The notes: a model not told the origin generated them from the sequence alone. Positions 1-6,559 are shown, numbered from the stretch's first letter. The stretch is DNA of 7,256 nucleotides from Candidatus Omnitrophota bacterium (GCA_016928375.1 JAFGKX010000123.1:1-7256), one strand, 5' to 3'. Numbers and translations are program-made.

Positions 1-62
1 AATAGATAATATAAATATATTAATGGCTTAATAATCCTATGGCTAAAAATAAGATTTATATC

Positions 63-91
63 TTGACACTGTCTATAATTTATTATATAAC
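63..91 (+). promoter_or_regulatory. Sigma-70-type promoter for the operon
   Basis: A perfect -35 hexamer TTGACA (63-68) is followed by a 17-base spacer and a -10 hexamer TATAAC (86-91), which matches the consensus at five of six positions. The surrounding DNA is very AT-rich, as expected of a strong housekeeping promoter. Transcription would start near 97-99 and leave an untranslated leader of about 130 bases before the ATPase gene. A TATAAT at 74-79 lies only five bases after the -35 box, so it cannot be paired with it. This is the only convincing promoter upstream of the seven same-strand genes, so it probably drives them all. The match is read directly from the sequence; activity is inferred. 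Confidence 0.7.
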
Positions 92-141
92 TATTACATA
101 GAGAAAAGTTTTATAATTATACTATAGGCGGATAAAAAATT

Positions 142-243
142 ATGAATAGTGCCATAAGGCCTAAAAAAATATTAACTAAAGGTCTGATTTCATTTAACGA
201 AACCAGGCCTTTTTTATTAAATACCCAAAATGAGCTATTTTAA
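142..243 (+). CDS. Possible leader peptide ORF, 33 residues
   Basis: A short ORF starts at ATG 142 and ends at TAA 241-243, overlapping the first 14 bases of the ATPase gene in another frame. The peptide begins MNSAIRPKKILTKG and ends TQNELF, and I do not recognise it. An AGGCGG (126-131), one base off the ideal Shine-Dalgarno, lies ten bases before the ATG. That is better than anything in front of the ATPase start. The ORF runs through the whole terminator-like hairpin at 178-215, so a translating ribosome would unfold it and would stop just past the ATPase start codon. This suits a leader peptide used for translational coupling or attenuation. It could also be a chance ORF in a short leader, since its amino-acid composition is unremarkable. 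Confidence 0.25.
   Translation: MNSAIRPKKILTKGLISFNETRPFLLNTQNELF
178..215 (+). terminator. Intrinsic terminator-like hairpin in the operon leader
   Basis: A nine-pair stem is formed by 178-186 (AAAGGTCTG) and 204-212 (CAGGCCTTT), with one G-U pair at 183/207. After a single A-C mismatch (187/203) a further four pairs form (188-191 with 199-202), closing a seven-base loop. The 3' arm runs into six T's at 210-215. This is the layout of a rho-independent terminator, yet it sits 14 bases before the first gene and downstream of the promoter. It may therefore act as an attenuator. An upstream AAGGCCT (156-162) can pair either with the 3' arm (205-211) or, as six pairs with one G-U, with the 5' arm (180-185). 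It could alternatively end a short upstream transcript. Confidence 0.5.
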
Positions 244-1099
244 AATACTTGGATTCGAAAAAGAGCCATTTTCCACAAGCCCTGACCCGGATTTTTTCTA
301 TCTTTCAAAAGAGCACGAAACCGCCCTCACTAATATATTGATAGAGCTAAGGCTAAAGAGAGGCCTAAGCGTTATTCTTGGGGATGTTGGAACAGGAAAA
401 ACCACCCTTTCGAGAAAACTTATCCAGGAATTAAAGGACAGGCAGGATTTTATATTTCACATAATACTGGATCCGTCTTTTGGCGATGAACAATTATTTT
501 TTACTTCATTGGCCAGGAATTTCGATATTAATATCAGCGAATCGCCTTCGCTGACAATCCTGGACCTCAGGGAATCGCTGGAAAGATTCCTTTTTCAGAA
601 AGGCGTAACGGAAAACAAAATAGTTACGCTGGTTATAGATGAAGCCCAGAAATTGAGCGATAGCTCCCTGGAGATACTGCGGGTGCTGCTTAATTACGAA
701 ACAAATGAATTTAAACTATTACAGCTGGTTCTACTGGGCCAGGTGGAACTGCACGCCAAAATAATGGCAATACCGAATTTTTTCGACCGCATCAGTTTTA
801 AATATACCTTAAACCCGCTGGATTTAAATGAAACAAAAGAGATGATAGATTTTCGCATCAGGCAAGCAGGCTATAAAGCGAATATGCATATATTCCTGGA
901 CGATGCTGTAAAAGAGATTTATCAACATACAAAGGGTTACCCCAGGCGCATAACTATGCTATGCCATAAGGCGCTCAAGGCCCTTGTCTTAAAAAGCAAG
1001 TTTGCCGTAGATGGCGAATTAATCCGGGAAATAGTCGGAAAAGAAACGGAAATGGGATGGCACAGGACAGATCAGTTAATCCAGAAAAACAGCTGCTAA
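230..1099 (+). CDS. ExeA/GspA-type AAA+ ATPase of a secretion or pilus system
   Basis: A cytoplasmic AAA+ ATPase of 289 residues, of the ExeA/GspA (MshM-like) family that helps secretins assemble across the cell wall. The N-terminal GFEKEPFSTSPDPDFFYLS pattern is typical of the family. Visible motifs are Walker A GDVGTGKTT (51-59), Walker B TLVIDEAQ (133-140, with D137 and E138), a sensor-1-like strand LQLVLLGQ (164-171), a DRISF arginine region (R187) and a sensor-2-like GYPRR (236-240). Aeromonas ExeA is about twice as long and has a transmembrane segment and a periplasmic peptidoglycan-binding domain; both are missing here, so this is the ATPase core alone. An in-frame stop at 218-220 fixes ATG 230 as the start, although no Shine-Dalgarno precedes it. 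Its last 43 bases overlap the GspC-like gene, suggesting that the two products act together. The family call is firm; the exact system (type II secretion or type IV pilus) is open. Confidence 0.85.
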   Translation: MSYFKILGFEKEPFSTSPDPDFFYLSKEHETALTNILIELRLKRGLSVILGDVGTGKTTLSRKLIQELKDRQDFIFHIILDPSFGDEQLFFTSLARNFDINISESPSLTILDLRESLERFLFQKGVTENKIVTLVIDEAQKLSDSSLEILRVLLNYETNEFKLLQLVLLGQVELHAKIMAIPNFFDRISFKYTLNPLDLNETKEMIDFRIRQAGYKANMHIFLDDAVKEIYQHTKGYPRRITMLCHKALKALVLKSKFAVDGELIREIVGKETEMGWHRTDQLIQKNSC

Positions 1100-1749
1100 A
1101 ATTAATTGAAGATTCAAAATCGGCAGGCGGCGCGGGTTTTCAAAAGCAGGCAATAAAACGCCAAAGCTTAAGTTTTATTTCTTTTTTAGCGTGGAGGGGC
1201 AGGTTTTCGTTTTCGAAGGATTTAGCCAAAAAATGGGCGGCAATATTACTGCCGCGCATCCTGGATATCAGGACGGTAAACAGGGCTTTGATTTTTTTTA
1301 TCGTTGTTTCGGTAGTTTATTTTATAATAAATACGTACTCCTGTATGATTAGCATGAATAATATTTCTCTGTCGAACTTTAAGGCTGAAGCTGCTGCAGA
1401 AAAATTTACTTCTGTCGCAGAACAACCCGGTGTTAAAAAACCGGCGTCATTTTATGCCGAGACCATAAAGCAGAAGAATATTTTTAAGATGGGGGCAAGG
1501 CCGGTATCCTCCGTTTCAAAGCAGGAAACTTTCCGCGGCCCGTCTCCGCGGGTAATAGAGGCAACACAGCATTTACGTTTAGCCGGAATTTCCTGGTCAA
1601 GGGACCCGGATGCCATGATAGAAGACACAAAAGCCGCAAGGACATATTTTGTTAAAAAAGGAGAGATGATAGGAGAGATTAAGGTAGAGGGCATTTTCAA
1701 GGATAAAGTTATATTAGGTTTTGGCGGCGAAGAAGTAGAAATAAGATGA
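1057..1749 (+). CDS. GspC/PilP-like inner-membrane protein (secretin-interacting HR domain)
   Basis: A bitopic inner-membrane protein of 230 residues. The first 76 residues are predicted to be cytoplasmic and basic, and begin with a VNPEKQLLKLIE motif. One membrane helix follows at about 77-94 (ALIFFIVVSVVYFI). The periplasmic part has a linker, the ETIKQKNIF motif (135-143) that resembles the GspC signature before its HR domain, and a C-terminal HR-like beta domain (173-230: LAGISWSRDP, MIED, YFVKKGEMIG, then GIFKDKVILGF). In GspC and PilP this domain contacts the secretin N0 domain, which fits the secretin gene directly downstream. The cytoplasmic arm is longer than in classical GspC and could contact the ATPase, like the ExeA-ExeB pair, so a GspB-like role is the alternative. 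ATG 1057 lies inside the preceding gene behind a weak CGGA; the conserved N-terminal motif supports it. It overlaps the secretin by ATGA. Confidence 0.7.
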   Translation: MAQDRSVNPEKQLLKLIEDSKSAGGAGFQKQAIKRQSLSFISFLAWRGRFSFSKDLAKKWAAILLPRILDIRTVNRALIFFIVVSVVYFIINTYSCMISMNNISLSNFKAEAAAEKFTSVAEQPGVKKPASFYAETIKQKNIFKMGARPVSSVSKQETFRGPSPRVIEATQHLRLAGISWSRDPDAMIEDTKAARTYFVKKGEMIGEIKVEGIFKDKVILGFGGEEVEIR

Positions 1750-3548
1750 CATTATACAAAAACAGATTTTTTTATAAGAGTATTTTACCTGCGGCATCAG
1801 TAATATTGTTTTTTCTGATGACGGTAGCGTTGTTTAATTATGCGAAAGCCGAAAGCGTAAGCGTGCCTGTAATATCCAAAGACATGAAAGACACTACTCC
1901 GCTGGCTGAGGGCATGGAGGGAAGGCTTTCTCTGGATCTACGCAACATAGATGTGGTGGATGCGCTCAAGTTTCTTTCTATGAAAGCAAGGGTTAATATC
2001 ATTGCTACGAAGAATGTTACGGGCAGGATAACCCTTATGGTGGAAGATGTAAGGGTGCAGGATGTATTTGACATTATGCTGCGTTCAAATGGCCTCGCCT
2101 ATACAAAAGAAAGCGATATCTATAATGTAATGACAGAAGATGAATATAAAGAGCTTTTTGGAAAAAAATTCTCCGATATTCGCCAGGTTAAAACTTTTAA
2201 ACTACGCTATGCCATACCCGAGCAGGCATTCAGCGTGCTTGATGCCTTAAAAAGCGATATAGGCAGGGTCCTTGTTGAACCGGATTCTGGCACTGCCCTT
2301 GTAATGGATACTCCGGATAAAATAAAAGATATTGATGGGGCTATTGCTGCGCTGGAGGAGAAGAACATGGTTGAAGTATTCAACCTGAAGTACGCAAAGG
2401 CAAAAGATATCGAAGAGCAGCTTAAATTACAACTGGATTCCAAAAAGGTCGGTACTGTTAAAGCGGATGAGCGTTCAAATCAGGTTATTGTGCAGGCGCT
2501 GCCTGAAAGAATGGCTCAGGTAAAAAAAATAATAGAAGCGTTGGATAGTAAAACAAAAGAAGTTTTAATCGATACCAAGATAATTAAAGTCAAGCTAAGC
2601 GATGCGATGGAAAGCGGTGTTCAATGGGAAGGCCTGGTAAATCTTGGAAAAAGGTTTGGAATGACATACATGGGCTCTTATCCTTTCAGCCCTATCCAGG
2701 CGACGACCTCTGCGTTTAGGACAAGAAGCCAGGTCTATGATGCCCTGCAGAACGATATCGGTTCGTATCCTTCAAGCGGATTGACTACGCCTGCAACAGC
2801 GGGTTCTGTAGTTTCGCCTGGCGAAGAAATACATGTAGGCATAGTAGATAAAGACCTCGACTTGGATGCTGTTGTTAAATATTTGCAGTCGCTTGAAAAT
2901 ACGCAGATACTTTCAAATCCGAAAATAGCTGTTATAAACAACCAGGAGGCCCGTATCCACGTAGGAGAAAGGCAGGCATACGTAACCACCACTACCACGA
3001 CAGGGCAGACAACCACAACAGTATCGGAAGAAGTGACATTCGTCGATGTCGGAATTCAGATGGCCGTTACCCCTACGATAAATGATGACGGATATGTTAC
3101 CATGAAAATAAAGCCGGAGGTCTCCAGCGTTACATCGACACTTACTACTCCGTCCGGAAATAAAATTCCCATAATAGATACTTCAATGGCAGAGACCACC
3201 GTTATGGTAAAAGACGGCTCTACCATTATAATAGGAGGTTTGCGCAAGGAAGAAAAAACAAAAGAATCGGAAGGGGTGCCGTTTTTATCCAAGATACCGA
3301 TTTTGGGATTTTTATTTAAAAACAAATCTGAAGGAGTCGAACGCACAGAACTGTTGGTTATGATAACCCCGCATATTGTAAGCGGTGATATTTTAACTAC
3401 AGGCGACGAGAGAGATTTCAGGTATTTGCCGGGCAAGGATTATAAGGATTATAAAGATTTTACGCAGGAAACGGATCTTAAGCATCCTGATGCGGCCTTG
3501 GAAGAAAAAATAAAGCCGTATAAAGAATATTCAAACGAAAGGGAATGA
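1746..3548 (+). CDS. Secretin of a type II secretion/type IV pilus system (GspD/PilQ family)
   Basis: The outer-membrane channel of the system, 600 residues. The N-terminus has basic residues, a hydrophobic core (about 12-30) and an AKA site, giving a probable signal-peptide cut after residue 35. It continues with an STN/N0-like domain (about 61-130: LDLRNIDVVDALKFLS), two secretin_N modules (about 148-205 and 208-268) and the secretin barrel domain (about 271-546). The hallmark VPFLSKIPILGFLF lies at 511-524, followed by TELLVMITPHIV (534-545). A threonine-rich stretch (414-425) sits in the hairpin region that usually contributes to the gate. The C-terminal 50 or so residues are a charged tail with a KDYKDYKDF repeat (564-572), perhaps where a pilotin or other partner binds. 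Translation is probably coupled to the GspC-like gene through the ATGA overlap at 1746. The family call is very secure; GspD versus PilQ cannot be settled here. Confidence 0.93.
   Translation: MTLYKNRFFYKSILPAASVILFFLMTVALFNYAKAESVSVPVISKDMKDTTPLAEGMEGRLSLDLRNIDVVDALKFLSMKARVNIIATKNVTGRITLMVEDVRVQDVFDIMLRSNGLAYTKESDIYNVMTEDEYKELFGKKFSDIRQVKTFKLRYAIPEQAFSVLDALKSDIGRVLVEPDSGTALVMDTPDKIKDIDGAIAALEEKNMVEVFNLKYAKAKDIEEQLKLQLDSKKVGTVKADERSNQVIVQALPERMAQVKKIIEALDSKTKEVLIDTKIIKVKLSDAMESGVQWEGLVNLGKRFGMTYMGSYPFSPIQATTSAFRTRSQVYDALQNDIGSYPSSGLTTPATAGSVVSPGEEIHVGIVDKDLDLDAVVKYLQSLENTQILSNPKIAVINNQEARIHVGERQAYVTTTTTTGQTTTTVSEEVTFVDVGIQMAVTPTINDDGYVTMKIKPEVSSVTSTLTTPSGNKIPIIDTSMAETTVMVKDGSTIIIGGLRKEEKTKESEGVPFLSKIPILGFLFKNKSEGVERTELLVMITPHIVSGDILTTGDERDFRYLPGKDYKDYKDFTQETDLKHPDAALEEKIKPYKEYSNERE
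3435..3461 (+). repeat. Three-copy 9-base tandem repeat in the secretin tail
   Basis: Three in-frame nine-base units (AAGGATTAT, AAGGATTAT, AAAGATTTT) encode KDY, KDY, KDF at residues 564-572 of the secretin. The first two copies are identical and the third differs at two bases. The repeat lies beyond the conserved barrel domain, in the charged tail. Such a unit can gain or lose copies by slippage without breaking the frame. Whether copy number varies between strains cannot be seen here. Confidence 0.6.
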
Positions 3549-3549
3549 A

Positions 3550-4563
3550 ATGTTAAAAAATAGAGCATTGGTAATATTTATAAGCGCTATATTTCTTATT
3601 CAGCCGGCTATATGCCTCGCCGCAAAAGGGCCTTCGCAGGATGCGGCGGAACTTAAGGCGAAATACGAAAGCCTGCTTGCAGAATTCGAGGCATTGAAGC
3701 AGGACAGGGATAATGTCCTGGCGCAGACAAAGCGGCTGCTTGAAGGAAAATCTAAACTTGTGGAAACTGAAGAGGCGGCGGCGAAATTACAGAAGGAAAA
3801 TGAGGCGTTGGATGCAAAAAGCAGAGAGGCCTCTTCCCAGAATCAGAAGCTGCAGGATGAGATAGCCGGCCTTAAATCCGCGCAGGCGCAGATAACCGCC
3901 GAAAGGGATAACCTTAAAGCCGAATGCGAAAAACTGCAAAAAGGCACTGCTGTCTCGGAACTAAAGAAAAAAGTTTCGGCTGTTGAGAAAGAAGGCAAAA
4001 CAAAACTTTCCGAACTCGGCAAAAAATATGATTTGCTTAACAGGGAGTCAAAGAAGGTAAAAAACGAAGCGTCTAAGGCTGTTAAGGCCAAAGAAGGCGC
4101 GATTAAAAAATCCGAAAAGCAGGCGAAAGATATTAAAGACCTTAAAGCCAAAATTGCCGGGCTTGAAAAAAATTGCAATGATGCCCTGAAGAAAAATAAG
4201 GCGCTGGAGCAGGAAATAAGAAATCTGCCGCCCAAATTTTCAGAAATGGCAAGACAGAATAAAATGCTTATAAAAGAAACAGGCGAGATGCATTATAATC
4301 TTGGAGTATTTTACACCAAAAACAAAGAATATGAGCGCGCTATAGCGGAGTTTGAAAAGGCCGTGGAAATAAATCCGGATAATGCTCATGGATATTTTAA
4401 CCTGGGCTATATATATGCCGAATATCTCGTTGACCGTAAAAGAGCAATAGAAAACTTCAGGCGTTTTCTGCACTGCACAAAGAGTGATGACAAAGACGTA
4501 GACTGGGTCAAAAAATACCTTCTTACGTGGGAAACATATGAAGGCAAAGTGCCTATGGAATAA
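3550..4563 (+). CDS. Exported coiled-coil protein with C-terminal TPR repeats
   Basis: A predicted periplasmic protein of 337 residues. A signal peptide (1-24; hydrophobic ALVIFISAIFLI, cut near CLA-A) leads into a long, Lys/Glu/Ala-rich coiled coil of about 190 residues (31-225). Two TPR repeats follow: YNLGVFYTKNKEYERAIAEF with AVEINPDN (about 247-280), then YFNLGYIYAEYLVDRKRAIE (about 282-314, lengthened by a small insertion). A coiled coil followed by TPRs is seen in envelope proteins such as CpoB, and TPR-only pilotins (PilF/PilW) help secretins reach the outer membrane. No lipobox cysteine is clear, as the only one (C22) lies inside the signal region. The gene starts 1 base after the secretin stop, behind an AAGGGA Shine-Dalgarno (about 3539-3544). 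A role in secretin assembly or spacing across the periplasm is my inference from position and architecture, not from a recognised family. Confidence 0.75.
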   Translation: MLKNRALVIFISAIFLIQPAICLAAKGPSQDAAELKAKYESLLAEFEALKQDRDNVLAQTKRLLEGKSKLVETEEAAAKLQKENEALDAKSREASSQNQKLQDEIAGLKSAQAQITAERDNLKAECEKLQKGTAVSELKKKVSAVEKEGKTKLSELGKKYDLLNRESKKVKNEASKAVKAKEGAIKKSEKQAKDIKDLKAKIAGLEKNCNDALKKNKALEQEIRNLPPKFSEMARQNKMLIKETGEMHYNLGVFYTKNKEYERAIAEFEKAVEINPDNAHGYFNLGYIYAEYLVDRKRAIENFRRFLHCTKSDDKDVDWVKKYLLTWETYEGKVPME

Positions 4564-5041
4564 TATTGCATTCTGTCTGATTTTGTCCTGTGTTTTATTT
4601 TGTTTATCCGCCTACGCTGAAACTAAAGGCGGCGTTGAATTAATAATGTCGCTTGATAAACAAGAATACAAAAAAGGCGAAACAATAGCCGCGGAATTTA
4701 AATTAAAAAACACAGGCAAACAGCAGGTGTATATAAATAAAAGGTTCTTTATTCCCGGAGAAATATCTCTGTCGGTAATAGCGCCTTCGGGCGATAGCCT
4801 GCCGTGTAAGGTTTCTTATGAACCGGGGCTTCCTAAAACAGATTATTTTGCGCTGCTTTTACCGGGCGAAGAAATAGCCGCCGAGAGGAAAATATCCATA
4901 AATTATTATTTTGATTTTAATGAACCCGGTGTTTATAAAATCGCCGCGTCATATCAGAATAAATACGGCAGCGAGCTCGGCATAGATGCTTTTAAAGATA
5001 AGGTTGCATCGAAACCCGTTACTATAAAGATAATGCAATAG
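4538..5041 (+). CDS. Small secreted protein with probable Ig-like beta-sandwich
   Basis: An exported protein of 167 residues that I cannot assign to a named family. The signal peptide spans 1-27 (hydrophobic IAFCLILSCVLFCL, cut after SAYA). The mature part is strand-rich: VELIMSLDKQEYKKGETIAA (33-52), FKLKNTGKQQVYI (54-66), LPGEEIAAERKISI (108-121), then NEPGVYKIAASYQNKYG (128-144) and a final VTIKIMQ. The Y-x-x-GE-x-I plus K-N-x-G pattern and the later PGVYKI strand resemble the Ig-like folds of BsuPI-type and similar extracytoplasmic domains, so binding or structural work is likelier than catalysis. C90 is the only mature cysteine. It starts at ATG 4538, inside the coiled-coil gene (26-base overlap), behind TGGGA (4528-4532), and ends 1 base before the isomerase gene. 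Fold assignment is tentative; the reading frame and export are well supported. Confidence 0.7.
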   Translation: MKAKCLWNNIAFCLILSCVLFCLSAYAETKGGVELIMSLDKQEYKKGETIAAEFKLKNTGKQQVYINKRFFIPGEISLSVIAPSGDSLPCKVSYEPGLPKTDYFALLLPGEEIAAERKISINYYFDFNEPGVYKIAASYQNKYGSELGIDAFKDKVASKPVTIKIMQ

Positions 5042-5042
5042 A

Positions 5043-6494
5043 ATGAAACGGATTGTTTTAGCGGTATTATTTTTATTTTTTATAAGTTACGCAAATGAGC
5101 CTGTATTTGCCGAGCGGCAGATTTTAGCTTCCGAAAAAATAGGCGAGGCGTTTGGAAGGCCTGTAAATGCAGCTGAATTTTATTATTTTTATAAAACAGC
5201 GTCCATATTTACGCGTACAGGAAAAGACAACCGCAGTGAAGATGAAACAAGGGCCGAGGCGTGGCAGAACCTGATATTTCGGTATGAGGCCGCCAGGCTA
5301 AATATTACCGTTACGCCGGAGGAAGTGAAAAAAGAACTTGAGCGTTTATTGTTGCAGAAAAATATAGAATATGGCAGCGATAAATACCGCGTTTGGGCTA
5401 TGGAACAGTTTCAGGAAGATGCAGGTATTTTGGAGCGGCGTATATCGGACTTGCTTATAATAAGTAAATTGCTTGAGATAAAAACCAATCCTGAGGTAAC
5501 TGTTACAGAAAAAGAAGCAAAAGAAAAATTTTTAAACCAATATAATTCTTTTGAAAGCGAATATATAAGGTTTGAAACAGGGCAGGAAGCAGAAGATTTT
5601 GCTAAAAAAGCATCGAAAAGCCCGAAGCTATGGTTTGATGCTTACAGAGAGAAAAAACCATTGGGCCAAAAAGGCGCGGCCTGGATAAACATAATGTCTC
5701 TGGAGGCGCTGATAGACCTTTGGAAAATACCAAAAGAAGATGCCTACAGGATATTGGGTCATAACAAAGGCGATTTTATTCCTGTCAAGTTTTATTACGG
5801 CGACGCGGCATTTCGTTTATTAGATAAAAAAGAAGCTGATGTAAGCCAGTATGATGATAAAAAGAAACAATATTATATTAATACGATTACGCAAAGTAAA
5901 AAATACAGAATAGCAAAAGAATATTTCGATGATCTGATAAAGCGAGCCTCTTACAGGGATTATGAGGCGGAGAAAAGAAAAGAGGTAAAATTGCAGGAAC
6001 TTAAAAACAAATCCTTAATAGTGCTCGACACTACTCAAGGCGAAATAACAGTACAGTTGTTTCCGGAAAAGGCTCCTCTGGCATGTGAAAATTTTATTGC
6101 TTTGGCTGAAAAAAATTATTACAACGGCATTATATTTCACAGGGTCATCAAAGGTTTTATGATACAGGGGGGCGATCCTACGGGCACAGGCACGGGCGGA
6201 AACTCTATTTGGGAAAAGCCTTTTCAGGATGAGGTAAGCGCAGATCTTACTTTTAATAAAAAGGGCCTTCTGGCTATGGCAAATTCAGGCCCTAATACGA
6301 ACGGCAGCCAATTTTTTATAACTACGAAAGAAACGCCATGGCTAAACGGAAAACACACGATATTCGGCGAGGTTATATCCGGCTATGATGTGGTTGAAAA
6401 AATAGAAAATGTCGCAAAAGATTCTTCGGACAAACCAAAAAAGGAACAGAAAATAATAAAGGCATATATAAAAACGGGTCCCTCGCTAATATAA
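5043..6494 (+). CDS. SurA-like chaperone/cyclophilin fusion peptidyl-prolyl cis-trans isomerase
   Basis: A periplasmic prolyl isomerase of 483 residues. A signal peptide (1-23, cut after VFA) precedes a SurA/PpiC-type helical N-terminal region (about 30-165) with ETRAEAWQNLIFRYEAARLN and PEEVKKELERLL. Residues 170-265 look like a worn parvulin domain (EYIRFETGQEAEDFAKKA, then GDFIPVKFYYGDAAFRLLD). A helical return (to about 322) leads to a complete cyclophilin domain (324-478). Its active site is intact: FHRVIKGFMIQGGDP (365-379, with R367, F372, M373, Q375), GLLAMANSGPNTNGSQFFIT (408-427), and W433 and H438 in WLNGKHTIFG. Classical SurA carries parvulin domains, so the C-terminal cyclophilin is unusual and probably supplies the activity. 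No clear Shine-Dalgarno is seen; the start lies 1 base after the previous stop, suggesting coupling. A role in folding the secretin or exported substrates is inferred. Confidence 0.85.
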   Translation: MKRIVLAVLFLFFISYANEPVFAERQILASEKIGEAFGRPVNAAEFYYFYKTASIFTRTGKDNRSEDETRAEAWQNLIFRYEAARLNITVTPEEVKKELERLLLQKNIEYGSDKYRVWAMEQFQEDAGILERRISDLLIISKLLEIKTNPEVTVTEKEAKEKFLNQYNSFESEYIRFETGQEAEDFAKKASKSPKLWFDAYREKKPLGQKGAAWINIMSLEALIDLWKIPKEDAYRILGHNKGDFIPVKFYYGDAAFRLLDKKEADVSQYDDKKKQYYINTITQSKKYRIAKEYFDDLIKRASYRDYEAEKRKEVKLQELKNKSLIVLDTTQGEITVQLFPEKAPLACENFIALAEKNYYNGIIFHRVIKGFMIQGGDPTGTGTGGNSIWEKPFQDEVSADLTFNKKGLLAMANSGPNTNGSQFFITTKETPWLNGKHTIFGEVISGYDVVEKIENVAKDSSDKPKKEQKIIKAYIKTGPSLI

Positions 6495-6497
6495 AAT

Positions 6498-6555
6498 GCT
6501 CGTACCTACTCGCATTTTAGTAGCGCTCGGGACAATTTTAACTTTGTTAAAATTG
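6498..6555. repeat. Inverted-repeat intergenic element before the last gene
   Basis: The gap between the isomerase gene and the last gene contains two adjacent inverted repeats. The first is weak: CTACT (6506-6510) and AGTAG (6519-6523) around an eight-base loop, flanked by GCTCG at both 6498-6502 and 6525-6529. The second is perfect: CAATTTTAAC (6533-6542), a three-base loop, and GTTAAAATTG (6546-6555). The second stem ends on the first G of the Shine-Dalgarno of the last gene, so folding could reduce its translation. The stem is AT-rich and no T-run follows, so it is not an intrinsic terminator. The block could also be a copy of a dispersed intergenic repeat. Confidence 0.55.
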
Positions 6556-6559
6556 GAGG
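6555..6559 (+). promoter_or_regulatory. Shine-Dalgarno GGAGG that sets the start of the last gene
   Basis: GGAGG lies five bases before ATG 6565, the best ribosome-binding site in the window. It decides between this ATG and the in-frame ATG at 6496, which has no such site and would place 23 residues encoded by the inverted-repeat block in front of a normal signal peptide. The first G is also the last base of the perfect inverted repeat, so access to the site may depend on that hairpin. Confidence 0.8.

Noticed and set aside
112..121. Ten-base palindrome TATAATTATA in the leader, considered as an operator
   Set aside because: Very AT-rich surroundings make such a palindrome likely by chance, and no second copy is near the promoter.
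1533..1551. GC-rich inverted repeat (two CCGCGG copies around a seven-base loop) inside the GspC-like gene
   Set aside because: It lies in the coding linker, has no T-run, and each copy is self-complementary by chance; no regulatory context supports it.
3056..3436. Minus-strand ORF of 126 residues opposite the secretin
   Set aside because: It is the antisense shadow of the conserved secretin barrel domain, with no ribosome-binding site and no recognisable protein features.
3843..4235. Minus-strand ORF of 130 residues opposite the coiled-coil gene
   Set aside because: Its Ser/Phe/Leu-rich composition is what antisense of Lys/Glu/Ala codons gives; the plus-strand coiled coil is clearly the coding frame.
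6525..6553. Internal promoter for the last gene, using TAAAAT at 6548-6553 as a -10 box
   Set aside because: No acceptable -35 box lies 16-18 bases upstream, and the TAAAAT is part of the inverted repeat.
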